From contig NZ_FRCM01000002.1 in the NCBI RefSeq assembly GCF_900142915.1, positions 186,001 to 250,000 on the forward strand: DNA of 64,000 nt, read 5' to 3'. The notes beneath the pieces were generated by a model that did not search any database, had not been told where the DNA came from, and was given only the letters and a program-made list of their open reading frames with translations. The DNA comes from Mucilaginibacter sp. OK098. GTDB taxonomy: Bacteria; Bacteroidota; Bacteroidia; Sphingobacteriales; Sphingobacteriaceae. Numbering within the stretch: the stretch's first letter is position 1; every line of letters starts with the position of its first letter. Made by a program: the position numbers and the translations under genes. This document shows positions 41,420-51,616 of the stretch, one piece after another.

Positions 41420-41540
41420 CGGTTAGAGACTGGTGATCAGAGATTAGTTGAATAACCAGGTAACTAAGAAAACATGCTAAAAAACAATAACGGATTGTAT
41501 TTTCTTCCGGACTTTCGGACTTTCCTGACTTTCGGACTTA
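41413..41540. repeat. Hybrid repeat: GGTTAGA array facing GGACTTTC array
   Basis: The left arm (41413-41448) belongs to the family seen at 17455 and starts inside nadC. The right arm (41505-41540) belongs to the family seen at 24711 and 50931. The two arms are not complementary. Confidence 0.6.
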
Positions 41541-41573
41541 ATTATGGTATCAATTTATTAATATTGCGGTGAA

Positions 41574-42224
41574 ATGATAACTGGCTACTCAATTTCAGCG
41601 CTTATTTTGGCATATTTCTGCGGCTCTATCCCTACTGCGGTATGGATAGGCCAGGCATTTTATGGAGTTGATGTACGGGAATACGGCAGTGGCAATGCCG
41701 GGGCAACCAACACGTTCAGGGTTTTGGGTAAAAAGGCTGGCATCCCGGTTATGTTAATTGATATCTTGAAAGGATGGACAGCTACCAGTCTTGCATATTT
41801 CATTGGTGTTTCAACCACCGGCGGCCCGCACTCAAATCTTGTAAGCTACCAGTTAGCTTTAGGTATTGCTGCTGTTATGGGGCACCTGTTCCCGGTATTT
41901 GCCGGCTTTAGAGGGGGTAAGGGAATAGCAACCTTATTCGGAATGGTTTTAGCGGTTAACCTTAACGCCGCTTTATTATGCGTATCTGTATTTATAGTAG
42001 TGCTTTTAATTACCAGGTATGTATCACTAAGTTCTATTACCGCAGGCTTTGCCTACCTTATAGGAGTAACTTTTTTTTTTAATAAGTACACCACCAACCT
42101 CGTGGTTATTTTTGGGATGTTAATTTGTTTATTGATCCTTGTTACACACCAAAAAAACATTGAAAGATTACTGAAAGGTAAAGAGTCGAGGGTAAATTTG
42201 TTCAAAAAAAAAACAGCCACATGA
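41574..42224 (+). CDS. plsY: Glycerol-3-phosphate acyltransferase PlsY
   Basis: 216 aa, five to six membrane segments. The family motifs are CGSIPTAVWIG, YGSGNAGATNTFRVLGKKAG and GHLFPVFAGFRGGKGIAT. It transfers an acyl group from acyl phosphate to glycerol-3-phosphate, the first step of phospholipid synthesis. The end overlaps the M48 protease start by 4 bp (ATGA), so the two are cotranscribed. Confidence 0.95.
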   Translation: MITGYSISALILAYFCGSIPTAVWIGQAFYGVDVREYGSGNAGATNTFRVLGKKAGIPVMLIDILKGWTATSLAYFIGVSTTGGPHSNLVSYQLALGIAAVMGHLFPVFAGFRGGKGIATLFGMVLAVNLNAALLCVSVFIVVLLITRYVSLSSITAGFAYLIGVTFFFNKYTTNLVVIFGMLICLLILVTHQKNIERLLKGKESRVNLFKKKTAT

Positions 42225-43018
42225 AAAAACTACTTTCCCTTGCTACAGTATTAGTTATTATACTGTACTCGTGTTCAACAGTACCCCTAACTGGCCGTAA
42301 ACAACTAAAATTAGTTGATGACACACAAATAGATCAATCGGCAGCGCAAAGCTATAGTCAGCTGCTATCTGATCCCAAAACTTCAGTTATAAATACCGGG
42401 ACAGATGCCCAGCGTGTAAAAAGGGTAGGCGCCCAGCTTGCTGCGGCTATCGAGGGCTATTTAAAAACCAATGGCTTTGGCGATCAGTATAGTTTTAAAT
42501 GGGAATTTAACCTGATAAAAAGCAATGAAATTAACGCATGGTGTATGCCCGGCGGAAAAGTAGCTGTGTACAGTGGCTTAATGCCCCTGGCCAAAACTGA
42601 TGCTATGCTGGCGACAGTTATGGGGCACGAAATTGGCCATGCCATAGCGCGCCACTCTGCCGAAAGGATCTCGCAGCAAATGGCTGTACAGGGTATAGGT
42701 GGGGCAGTTAGCGTAGCTTCATCAACAAATAGCCAGGCTACACAGGGTATAATTAATCAATTATATGGCGTTGGCGGTAATCTGGTATTGTTAAAATATT
42801 CACGCAACCAGGAATCAGAGGCTGACAGACTGGGCCTTACATTTATGGCGTTGGCGGGATATGATCCGCACGCTGCACTCGCCTTCTGGCAGGCAATGGC
42901 GGCACAAAACAAAGGCGGCGCACCACCTGAACTTCTAAGCACACACCCTGCAGATGCAACCCGGATTGCGGATATCCAAAACCGGATTCCCGAAGCAATG
43001 AAATATTACAAACATTAA
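42221..43018 (+). CDS. M48 family metalloprotease, lipoprotein
   Basis: 265 aa. The N-terminal signal ends at ILYSCSTVPLTG, a lipoprotein site (Cys18). The zinc motif VMGHEIGHAIARHSAERIS is at about residue 136, and the third ligand is in NQESEADRLGLTFMALAGY. No TPR follows, so this is the short LoiP/Oma1-like form. It probably acts in outer-membrane or envelope protein quality control. A strong terminator follows. Confidence 0.9.
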   Translation: MKKLLSLATVLVIILYSCSTVPLTGRKQLKLVDDTQIDQSAAQSYSQLLSDPKTSVINTGTDAQRVKRVGAQLAAAIEGYLKTNGFGDQYSFKWEFNLIKSNEINAWCMPGGKVAVYSGLMPLAKTDAMLATVMGHEIGHAIARHSAERISQQMAVQGIGGAVSVASSTNSQATQGIINQLYGVGGNLVLLKYSRNQESEADRLGLTFMALAGYDPHAALAFWQAMAAQNKGGAPPELLSTHPADATRIADIQNRIPEAMKYYKH

Positions 43019-43023
43019 ACTTT

Positions 43024-43050
43024 ATCCCGCCCATGTGCGGGATTTTTTAT
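43024..43050 (+). terminator. Terminator of the plsY-M48 operon
   Basis: ATCCCGC / GCGGGAT stem (43024-43030, 43037-43043), a 6-nt loop and TTTTTTATTTT. Confidence 0.88.
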
Positions 43051-43053
43051 TTT

Positions 43054-43155
43054 ATGGGTAAACGTAAATTTTTAGAAGCTGACTGGAACAACCTCTTGAT
43101 GCTAAACTATGAAGTTGATCCAAGGTGTGAGGATTGGCGAAAAGATAGTGATTGA
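43054..43155 (+). pseudogene. N-terminal remnant of a DUF2071 (YqjF-like) gene
   Basis: The 33-codon frame reads MGKRKFLEADWNNLLMLNYEVDP before it ends. This matches the conserved start of DUF2071 proteins (FLxAxWxNLxMxNYEVDP), whose full length is about 230 aa. After the VDP motif the homology stops, and a TCATTGCGAGG-type repeat begins 15 bp after the stop. No remainder of the gene is found, so it is a truncated relic. Confidence 0.6.
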
Positions 43156-43170
43156 TGCAAAATAATTATG

Positions 43171-43282
43171 TCATTGCGAGCGAAGCGTGGCAATCGCACG
43201 CCATTCACAACCGCCAATGCAAGTTCTACACCTTTCTATTCGCTCTGTATAGTTCGCGATTGCTTCGTACCTCGCAACGACA
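43171..43282. repeat. TCATTGCGAGG-type palindromic repeat, copy 3 (inverted)
   Basis: GTCATTGCGAGCGAAGCGTGGC at the left (in part) and GCTTCGTACCTCGCAACGAC at the right. Its reverse complement shares the core GAACTATACAGAGC, GAAAGGTGTAGAACTTGCAT with the copy at 9991, so the family has a directional interior and this copy is reversed. Confidence 0.78.
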
Positions 43283-43291
43283 AACGAGTAT

Positions 43292-44566
43292 TTAGATTAA
43301 AGTCGAATTCCCGAGCACCTCCAATATCGCCTGCGCTTTAAGCAAGCATTCATCATATTCTTTTTCAGCATCCGCATGATAAGTAATAGCGCTGCCCGCA
43401 TGGAATGACAGGTATTTATTTTCAGCATTATACAGCAACGTGCGGATCACCACATTAAAATCAAAATCATCATCCGGACTAAAATAGCCTATAGCACCCG
43501 AGTAAACTCCTCTCCTGCTTTGCTCATATTCTTCCATCAGCTGCATCGCGCTTATCTTGGGGGCACCGGTCATGCTACCCATAGGAAAAGTATTTTTAAT
43601 GGCTTGTACCGCGCTTATATTATCTTCCATCTCGCACACAACGGTCGAGATCATTTGGTGTACATGCCTGAAGCTGGAAATACTGTATAACTCTTCGGCC
43701 TTAACCGTCCCCTGCTTTGCCGACCGGGTAAGATCATTCCGCACCAGGTCAACTATCATTACGTTTTCTTGCAGCTCTTTGGCGTGATTTCTTAGCTCAC
43801 GGATATTGAGTTCATCTTCTGCTAAAGTATTTCCTCTTTTAGCTGTTCCTTTAATAGGTTGCGATATTAGTTTGTTGTTTCGTTTTGCCAAAAAACGCTC
43901 GGGTGTGGCGCAAAGAATATAATTATCCTTCCATTTAAAAAATGCGGAGAAGGGATTGGGAGAAACTTCATTCAGCTTTAAAAATACAGCCAACGGCTCG
44001 ATAACTGCATTTTCAGCAAAAAATTCCTGGCAAAAATTGGTGACATAAATATCGCCGCGGTTTATATTTCCTTTTATCTTTTCAACCGAATCTAAATATT
44101 GTTGTTTACTTAAACGGGATTGAATATTTACAATAGAGGCCTGGTCATTTACGGAAAGAGCCTGCCGCTCAATCTTATCTAAAACAATTTGGGCATCTTC
44201 AGCAATTATTTCAACTTCATTACCCTTAATGATCATTAAGTACTGCGGAACAAAAAAATAAAGATCTGGAAATTGCAGGTGATCAGGGTTTTCAGAAGCT
44301 AAATTTTCAATCTCATTTTTCAGGTCATAAGTAAAAAACCCGGTCATCCAGCCTGGGTGCTGCCGGCGAAATTGTTCCAATTTTTCAAAAGCGGCACCTG
44401 TGTCGACTACAATATCAGCCTTAACACCCGCAGCAATCAAAGTATCAAATTTAGAGTAAGGATCGGTAAAATTATTTGAATCAAGGTAACAGCAAATATC
44501 AAATGCCGACGCCCACTGCAAGGCTTTTCTTTTAAAACTGTCCGGATCGGCTACCTGTATTATCAC
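43292..44566 (-). CDS. pabB: Aminodeoxychorismate synthase component I
   Basis: 424 aa from the GTG at 44566. The chorismate-binding domain has ISQPIKGTAKRG, whose Lys (about residue 235) is the mark of PabB in contrast to the PIAGT of anthranilate synthase, then IVDLVRNDLTR, FPMGSMTGAPKISAM, GVYSGAIGYFSPDDDFDFNVVIRT (part) and HAGSAITYHAD. It aminates chorismate for p-aminobenzoate and folate. TATTTTTG ends 4 nt before the GTG; a TTG start at 44593 would read through the purA terminator. Confidence 0.92.
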   Translation of the reverse strand: MIIQVADPDSFKRKALQWASAFDICCYLDSNNFTDPYSKFDTLIAAGVKADIVVDTGAAFEKLEQFRRQHPGWMTGFFTYDLKNEIENLASENPDHLQFPDLYFFVPQYLMIIKGNEVEIIAEDAQIVLDKIERQALSVNDQASIVNIQSRLSKQQYLDSVEKIKGNINRGDIYVTNFCQEFFAENAVIEPLAVFLKLNEVSPNPFSAFFKWKDNYILCATPERFLAKRNNKLISQPIKGTAKRGNTLAEDELNIRELRNHAKELQENVMIVDLVRNDLTRSAKQGTVKAEELYSISSFRHVHQMISTVVCEMEDNISAVQAIKNTFPMGSMTGAPKISAMQLMEEYEQSRRGVYSGAIGYFSPDDDFDFNVVIRTLLYNAENKYLSFHAGSAITYHADAEKEYDECLLKAQAILEVLGNSTLI

Positions 44567-44570
44567 TGTG

Positions 44571-44578
44571 CAAAAATA
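44571..44578 (-). promoter_or_regulatory. -7 element of pabB, leaderless configuration
   Basis: On the minus strand TATTTTTG is followed by 4 nt and then the GTG start, so the predicted mRNA begins at or next to the start codon. Confidence 0.5.
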
Positions 44579-44594
44579 GGTATCAAAAATCAAA

Positions 44595-44615
44595 AGGCCC
44601 CGTTTAGCGGGGCCT
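44595..44615 (-). terminator. Terminator of purA
   Basis: A perfect 8-bp AGGCCCCG / CGGGGCCT stem with a 5-nt loop, followed on the minus strand by TTTTGATTTTTG. The pabB promoter lies directly downstream. Confidence 0.88.
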
Positions 44616-44643
44616 CTATTTTTCTTAAAATGTTTTTTATTAG

Positions 44644-45957
<1,314 letters not shown>

Positions 45958-46030
45958 TCAGCGGAATAAACAAACCCCGCAAAGGTATCATCATAAGTAT
46001 ATTATCATGATAAAATCTTAAAAGTTTTTT

Positions 46031-46501
46031 TTACTGGGCTTTTCTATCGCAAAAACCAGCGCGTAGTTTTTCGCAGTTACCATACAGGTTTAATGAGTGA
46101 TGTTTTATTTCAAACTTCAGCAAGCCGCCCATCATGCTTTGGATCTGCTGGATCCTTGGATCGCAAAATTCAACTACTTTACCGCAGTCAATGCAAATAA
46201 TATGGTCATGCTGTTTATAGCCGTATGATTTTTCGAACTGGGCCATGTTTTTCCCAAACTGATGTTTAGTCACCAGGTCGCATGATACCAGCAGCTCTAA
46301 AGTATTGTAAACCGTGGCCCGGCTAACACGGTATTTTTTATTTTTCATGTGGATGTATAATGATTCCACATCAAAGTGATCGCTCCGGGAATATATTTCT
46401 TCAAGTATTGCAAAACGCTCAGGGGTTTTCCTGAGATTTTTATTTTCAAGGTAAGCCTCGAAAATCTTTTTAACCATTGCTATGGTTTCCTGTTGAGACA
46501 T
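46031..46501 (-). CDS. Fur family transcriptional regulator
   Basis: 156 aa. A winged-helix N-terminal domain ([25 protein letters not shown], part; [21 protein letters not shown], part) is followed by the dimerisation domain with [18 protein letters not shown] and a second Cys pair near the end ([10 protein letters not shown]), both structural zinc sites. It could be Fur, PerR or Zur; the metal cannot be told from sequence alone. TAACTTTG lies at 46519-46526. Confidence 0.9.
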   Translation of the reverse strand: MSQQETIAMVKKIFEAYLENKNLRKTPERFAILEEIYSRSDHFDVESLYIHMKNKKYRVSRATVYNTLELLVSCDLVTKHQFGKNMAQFEKSYGYKQHDHIICIDCGKVVEFCDPRIQQIQSMMGGLLKFEIKHHSLNLYGNCEKLRAGFCDRKAQ

Positions 46502-46540
46502 GTTTATTTATTAAAGGACAAAGTTATTAATAATATATAG

Positions 46541-46680
46541 AATCAAGAAAGCAGGAGTCAAGAAATCAAGACACAAGAGTCAAGCGGTAAGAAACTTACT
46601 AAAAATAAATATTGGCTTAACAAGTCTTGAAACTCTTTCTTCGTTCTTAAATCCTGATTCTTGATTTCTTGCTTCTTTTC
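46541..46680. repeat. Inverted AATCAAGA / TCTTGATT arrays
   Basis: The left arm 46541-46586 (AATCAAGAAAGCAGGAGTCAAG, in part) and right arm 46627-46680 (CTTGAAACTC, TCCTGATTCTTGATTTC) have units of 7-8 bp. The right arm ends exactly at the rel stop codon. Confidence 0.65.
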
Positions 46681-48903
46681 TCAAGATGCTTTTTCAATTA
46701 CAGAGTCAAACCGGTTTACTCCGGTTATGCCTTTTACTGTTTTTAATTTCCTTACAAGGTTTTCCAGATGGTCGGTATCATTTACATAAACCATAATTGA
46801 TCCTTCAAAAATACCATTATCACTATCAACCGTAATTGAGCGGATGTTTACCTTAAAATCATTTGATATTACAGTGGTTAATTGGTTTATTAGTCCTACT
46901 TCATCAATCCCTGTTATTCTCAGGCCTGTTAAAAACGCAAGCTCCTGCTGATTTGTCCACCTTGCTTTTACAATGCGGTAACCATAATTAGCCATCAGCT
47001 TAGCCGCATTAGGGCAATTGGTGCGATGGATCTTTATACCGTCGCTAACGGTAACAAAACCAAAAACATCATCGCCGGGGATAGGGTTACAACAGTTAGC
47101 CAGCTTATAATCTATTTTTTGCATATCCTCGCCAATCAGCAGCATATCGCTGTCTTTGGCTTTTATGCTTCGCAACAGGCTTTGTACCTGTTCGGTTTCT
47201 ATCCTGTCTTGCGGCTTATTTTCAATTACTTTTTCCGATGCCTGGTATTCTTTCAGGTCCTTCATATCAATAGTGCCTTTGGCAATATTGTAAAAAAGGT
47301 CCTGTGTCGACGGCAGCTTAAAGAAATAGCTCAGCTTATGTATGTTCTCTGAATTGTAAGTGATCTTTAATGATTTCATCTTACGCTCCAGGATCTCTTT
47401 GCCGTCCTCGGCTATTTTGCGCTTTTCTTCTTTTAATGCCGATTTTATCTTCGCCTTGGCTTTAGCCGTAACAACAATATTCAGCCAATCCTCTTTAGGC
47501 GTTTGCTTACTTGATGTAATGACTTCTACCTGGTCGCCATTCTGCAGTTTGTGGCTTAAGGGTACCAATTTATGGTTAACCTTTGCCCCTATACAGCTCG
47601 CACCAACATCGGTATGGATCTCAAAAGCAAAGTCGAGTGCCGTTGCGCTTAACGGAAGCTGGATAAGAGCTCCCTTGGGTGTAAAAATGAAGATCTCGTC
47701 AGAGAATAAGTTCATTTTAAAGTCATCCAAAAAGTCAAGCGCGTTCGAGTCAGGATTTTTAAGCATATCCCGCACCTTCTGCACCCAAAGATCAAGTCCG
47801 CTATCTGTTGATGATTCCTTATATTTCCAATGCGCTGCAAACCCTTTCTCGGCAATTTCGTTCATCCGTTTGGTTCTTATCTGCACCTCAACCCATTGTC
47901 CGCGCGGCCCCATTACTGTAGTGTGTAACGATTCGTAACCATTTGCTTTGGGCGATGAGATCCAGTCGCGCAACCTGTCAGGGTTTGGCCGGTAAAGGTC
48001 AGTAACTATAGAATATGCTTTCCAGCAATCAGCTTTTTCATTCTCGGGGGTACTGTCCAATATTATCCTGATGGCAAAAAGGTCATATACCTCCTCAAAA
48101 GGGATAGACTTTTTCTTCATTTTATTCCAGATAGAATGGATAGACTTTGGCCTACCAAACAGATCGGCCTCCAAACCCTGGCCTTCCAATACTTTTTTTA
48201 CCGGATCAATAAAATCCCTGATAAATTTTTCTCTTTCAGCCTTCTTCTCGTTCAGCTTGTTTTTAATAAACTGGTAGGTTTCTCTTTCCATGTATTTCAT
48301 GGAGAGGTCTTCCAGCTCAGATTTCACGGCATATAACCCCAGGCGATGCGCCAGCGGGGCATACAAATAAACAGTTTCAGACGAAAGTTTAAGCTGCTTA
48401 TCACGCGGCATAAACTCCATCGTACGCATATTGTGCAAACGGTCGGCCAGCTTTATCAATATCACCCTTACATCGTCTGCAAGGGTAAGCAGCATTTTAC
48501 GGAAGTTTTCGGCCTGTAACGAACTGTTGGTATCAAATACGCCCGAGATCTTTGTTAAGCCATCAATTATCATGGCCACCTTTTTACCAAATTCCCTTTC
48601 AATATCATCAAGGGTCATGTTGGTATCTTCTACCACATCGTGCAATAAAGCACATACTATTGATGTTGTACCCAAGCCAATTTCTTCGGCGGCTATCTGG
48701 GCAACGGCAATGGGATGATAGATATAAGGCTCGCCGGATTTACGGCGCATATCCTTATGGCTCTCAAGCGCCATTTCAAATGCCTTGCGGATCATCCGCT
48801 TATCGCCCTTTTGCAAGGTTGATTTTGAGGCACGCAATAAAGCGCGGTATCTTTTTAAGATCTCATTCTTCTCGGCTTCCAGGTCTATCACTAAGTCTTT
48901 CAT
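46681..48903 (-). CDS. Bifunctional (p)ppGpp synthetase/hydrolase
   Basis: 740 aa in the standard Rel/SpoT order. The HD hydrolase domain has YHPIAVAQIA and LLHDVVEDT (HD at 88-89) intact. The synthetase domain has GRPKSIHSIWNKMKKK and NGYESLHTTVMGP. TGS (IFIFTPKGALIQLPLSATALDF, part), a zinc-finger region with CCNPIPGDDVFGF and HRTNCPNA, and a C-terminal ACT domain follow. It controls the stringent response; both activities look intact. Confidence 0.95.
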   Translation of the reverse strand: MKDLVIDLEAEKNEILKRYRALLRASKSTLQKGDKRMIRKAFEMALESHKDMRRKSGEPYIYHPIAVAQIAAEEIGLGTTSIVCALLHDVVEDTNMTLDDIEREFGKKVAMIIDGLTKISGVFDTNSSLQAENFRKMLLTLADDVRVILIKLADRLHNMRTMEFMPRDKQLKLSSETVYLYAPLAHRLGLYAVKSELEDLSMKYMERETYQFIKNKLNEKKAEREKFIRDFIDPVKKVLEGQGLEADLFGRPKSIHSIWNKMKKKSIPFEEVYDLFAIRIILDSTPENEKADCWKAYSIVTDLYRPNPDRLRDWISSPKANGYESLHTTVMGPRGQWVEVQIRTKRMNEIAEKGFAAHWKYKESSTDSGLDLWVQKVRDMLKNPDSNALDFLDDFKMNLFSDEIFIFTPKGALIQLPLSATALDFAFEIHTDVGASCIGAKVNHKLVPLSHKLQNGDQVEVITSSKQTPKEDWLNIVVTAKAKAKIKSALKEEKRKIAEDGKEILERKMKSLKITYNSENIHKLSYFFKLPSTQDLFYNIAKGTIDMKDLKEYQASEKVIENKPQDRIETEQVQSLLRSIKAKDSDMLLIGEDMQKIDYKLANCCNPIPGDDVFGFVTVSDGIKIHRTNCPNAAKLMANYGYRIVKARWTNQQELAFLTGLRITGIDEVGLINQLTTVISNDFKVNIRSITVDSDNGIFEGSIMVYVNDTDHLENLVRKLKTVKGITGVNRFDSVIEKAS

Positions 48904-49017
48904 TTTAGCGCTTTCTTCTTTATCACTCTAAATATCATAAACTTGCAATAAAAATTATAATTGCAGGTTATATTAATTACCCAAAAAAATTGCATTAGTT
49001 TTGTACTACGTAAAATT

Positions 49018-49629
49018 ATGAAATTTATTGGCTTATTGATGCTGTTTTGTTGCTTAATGGGTTTTACAGAAGCCCAAACGCAACCTATTGTACCAATACT
49101 TGGCAAAAATGATACCATCAAAACTTACGCAACGCTTGATAGCGGCAAAATGATCCCCTGGATTGTAATTGCTGACATAAAGATTACCGATACCCGCATT
49201 TTTAAAAGCCAGGCAGACCTGGATAACTACAGGCGTTTACGCTACAATGTACTGAAAGTATTGCCTTATGTACGCTTTGCTGGCAAAAGATACCGCCAGC
49301 TTCAGCGTGATCTTGCCTTAACAGGCGACAGGCACAAGCAAAAGGAACTGATTAGTACGTGCGAATCTGAAATAAAAGGTTTATTTAATAAAGAGATCAA
49401 AGACCTGACAATTAGTCAGGGCGAGGTTTTAATAAAGTTGATTGACCGCGAAACCGGGAATACCAGCTATGCAATGGTAAAAGAATTAAAGGGCGGTTTT
49501 AAAGCTTTCCTTTTTCAATCTGCCGCCCGCATTTTCGGCCATGATTTGAAGGAGACCTATGACCCTGACGAACAAAAAGATATTGAAGCCATCCTTAACC
49601 AGGCAGGGTACGTTTCATCGAACAATTAA
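49018..49629 (+). CDS. DUF4294 family protein
   Basis: 203 aa from the ATG at 49018 (MKFIGLLMLFCCLMGFTEAQ signal peptide). Conserved blocks are IPWIVIADIKITDTRIF, RLRYNVLKVLPYVRFAGKRYRQL (part) and the C-terminal HDLKETYDP. The family is Bacteroidota-specific and its function is unknown; it is thought to be periplasmic. TAGTTTTG lies at 48996-49003. Two bp separate it from the peroxidase gene, suggesting an operon. Confidence 0.88.
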   Translation: MKFIGLLMLFCCLMGFTEAQTQPIVPILGKNDTIKTYATLDSGKMIPWIVIADIKITDTRIFKSQADLDNYRRLRYNVLKVLPYVRFAGKRYRQLQRDLALTGDRHKQKELISTCESEIKGLFNKEIKDLTISQGEVLIKLIDRETGNTSYAMVKELKGGFKAFLFQSAARIFGHDLKETYDPDEQKDIEAILNQAGYVSSNN

Positions 49630-49631
49630 TA

Positions 49632-50132
49632 ATGGTTGATAACAGCATTTACCAGTTTAATATCCAGCAACTAAACGGTGAGGAATTAAGCTTATCTGAA
49701 TATAAAGATAAAGTTCTTTTGATAGTTAATACCGCTTCGCAATGTGGTTTTACACCACAGCTAAAAGAGCTTGCTGCATTAAAAAAAGATTTCCCCGGGA
49801 GTGATTTTGAGATCCTTGCCTTTCCTTCAAATGATTTCGGAGGCCAGGAACCTCTTGAAGGCCCTGCCATTTCTGCATTTTGCGAAGTTCAGGAAGTAAA
49901 CTATCCTGTATTTGATAAAATAAGGGTAAGGGGGCCATACGCACATCCTTTATATAAGTTTTTTGCTGATAAAAAGGGCAATGGCAAACTTAGTTCTGTA
50001 CCCCGTTGGAACTTCCATAAGTTTTTAATAAACAAGTCGGGCCGGGTTACCGATTTCTTTTATCCGTTTACCAAACCAACCTCTTCTAAGATCAGGAAGC
50101 AGATCACCCGCCTGTTGGCAGCCGGTAAATAA
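49632..50132 (+). CDS. Glutathione peroxidase-like thiol peroxidase
   Basis: 166 aa. The peroxidatic Cys is in VNTASQCGFTPQ (about residue 37). FPSNDFGGQEPLEG supplies Gln, and RWNFHKFLINKSGRV supplies Trp and Asn of the catalytic tetrad. The Cys type (no Sec) usually uses thioredoxin. The neighbouring bshB1 gene suggests a link to low-molecular-weight thiols, since bacillithiol replaces glutathione in this phylum. Confidence 0.92.
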   Translation: MVDNSIYQFNIQQLNGEELSLSEYKDKVLLIVNTASQCGFTPQLKELAALKKDFPGSDFEILAFPSNDFGGQEPLEGPAISAFCEVQEVNYPVFDKIRVRGPYAHPLYKFFADKKGNGKLSSVPRWNFHKFLINKSGRVTDFFYPFTKPTSSKIRKQITRLLAAGK

Positions 50133-50144
50133 TCAAATTTTGTT

Positions 50145-50870
50145 ATGCTTAAATTAGATATTTTAGTTTTATCTGTTCATCCGGACGACGCCGAACTTGG
50201 CTGTGCCGGTACTATATTAAAACACAATGCACTGGGTAAAAAAACCGGCATAGTTGATCTTACCCGCGGTGAGCTGGGCACAAGAGGCTCTGCCGAAATA
50301 AGGGATCAGGAAGCTGCAGAATCAGGCCGTATCCTGGGTTTATCAGTAAGGGAAAACATTGGGATCCCCGATGGCTTTTTTGAGAATACAAAAGAATACC
50401 AGTTAAAAATAATTGAAGTTATCCGTAAGTATCAACCCGAAATATTGATTACCAATGCCTACCACGACAGGCACCCCGATCACGGGCGTGCAAATAAGCT
50501 GGTAGAAGACTCAGCATTTTTAGCCGGGCTGCGAAAAATAGAAAGCTATTTTAATGGTGAACAACAATCAGCCTGGCGTCCAAAACAGGTATTACACTTT
50601 ATACAGGACAACTACATAAGGCCTGACATTTTGATTGATGTTACTGATTTTTGGGAGAAAAAGGTAGAAAGTATCCAGGCCTTTGGTTCACAATTCTTTA
50701 ATCCCGATTGGGCGGCAGATGAGCCACAAACCTACATTTCATCGCCTGATTTTATACAGGTTGTTGAAGCCCGTGCCCGTGAATTCGGAAAAAGCATTAA
50801 TGTAAAGTATGCCGAAGGCTTTACCTCGCGAAAAATTTTAGGCGTGGAGAGTTTGTTTGATTTGCGGTAG
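50145..50870 (+). CDS. bshB1: Bacillithiol biosynthesis deacetylase BshB1
   Basis: 241 aa. The LmbE-like zinc motif VHPDDAELGC, DLTRGELGTRGS, YHDRHPDHGRANKL and VTDFWEKKVE match BshB1. It removes the acetyl group of GlcNAc-malate in bacillithiol synthesis. It lies 12 bp after the peroxidase gene. The stop codon is the first unit of a GTCCG repeat array. The other bsh genes are not in the window. Confidence 0.92.
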   Translation: MLKLDILVLSVHPDDAELGCAGTILKHNALGKKTGIVDLTRGELGTRGSAEIRDQEAAESGRILGLSVRENIGIPDGFFENTKEYQLKIIEVIRKYQPEILITNAYHDRHPDHGRANKLVEDSAFLAGLRKIESYFNGEQQSAWRPKQVLHFIQDNYIRPDILIDVTDFWEKKVESIQAFGSQFFNPDWAADEPQTYISSPDFIQVVEARAREFGKSINVKYAEGFTSRKILGVESLFDLR

Positions 50871-50956
50871 TCCGTAAGTCGGAAAAGTCCGAAAGATGAT
50901 ATTGCATAAAACATACAGCTTTCGGACTTTTCTTTTTTTCTTTCGGACTTTCGGAC
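50866..50956. repeat. Inverted AAGTCCGA / TCGGACTT arrays
   Basis: Left 50866-50895 (TAGTCCGTAAGTCGGAAAAG, in part) starts in the bshB1 stop codon. Right 50914-50956 is made of CTTTCGGACTTT units. Confidence 0.7.
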
Positions 50957-50962
50957 TCAAAG

Positions 50963-51406
50963 CTATGCTTTAACATACTCAAACCGGTTATTTTCTTCGC
51001 TTCTCTCTCTTCTTAGCTTGTGTTCGTTCGCAAGTTTTAAAAGGATCCCTGATAGTTCAGAAGTTTTAAAGTCTGAGTCAAAGTTTTCTTTGCAATAATC
51101 GGCTATGGATGATATGGAATGGCGTGTGCTAAAAAAATCCGTTGATAATAATTGATTTAAAACCTTGGTTGCTCCCGGCTTTTTAACTGCCCTTAAATGA
51201 GGGTAATTTTCTCCGTTCTCTCCCCTGGGCTTATAGTTTTTTTTACTAAAGATTTCAGTTGGCTCAGCCTCCGCCTTCTCAAACTCAATCATTACGTCTA
51301 ATAAACGATCAACAATCCTTACTTGCACAGCCTCTGACTGGAATGAATTAACAACTTCGGAAATTTCCACAAGTTGTTTTTTTAGTTTTTCAATGTGTTT
51401 GCTCAT
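50963..51406 (-). CDS. Conserved hypothetical protein
   Basis: 147 aa, soluble. The N-terminal 45 residues form a predicted coiled coil (HIEKLKKQLVEISEVVNSFQ), followed by a charged linker with Arg/Lys/Glu (NYKPRGENGENYP) and a C-terminal helical region (SSIADYCKENFDSDFKTSELS, part) that could be a winged-helix-like fold. No family is recognised. Confidence 0.6.
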   Translation of the reverse strand: MSKHIEKLKKQLVEISEVVNSFQSEAVQVRIVDRLLDVMIEFEKAEAEPTEIFSKKNYKPRGENGENYPHLRAVKKPGATKVLNQLLSTDFFSTRHSISSIADYCKENFDSDFKTSELSGILLKLANEHKLRRERSEENNRFEYVKA

Positions 51407-51616
51407 GATAATATTAGCCTGTTACTTATTAACCGTGCATCTAAAAATTCACCGGGCATAATACTTTAAATATTGCCAATATTGGTAAAAAAATAGTAAA
51501 TGTTAACCCGTTAATATTTAACTAACGTGAGTAATACATTTTATTGCAGTAATAAGTGGAAATATGGCTAATTTCCATTGAAAATGGGTTTCTGTATCAA
51601 TTGTTTTACATTAAAG

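Noticed and set aside
44567..44593. TTG-initiated extension of pabB
   Set aside because: It lies over the promoter -7 element and next to the purA terminator; the GTG at 44566 gives the family start.
47360..47938. 192-aa frame on the plus strand
   Set aside because: It is fully antisense to the rel synthetase/TGS region, has no family pattern and is Ser/Leu-rich as expected of a shadow frame.
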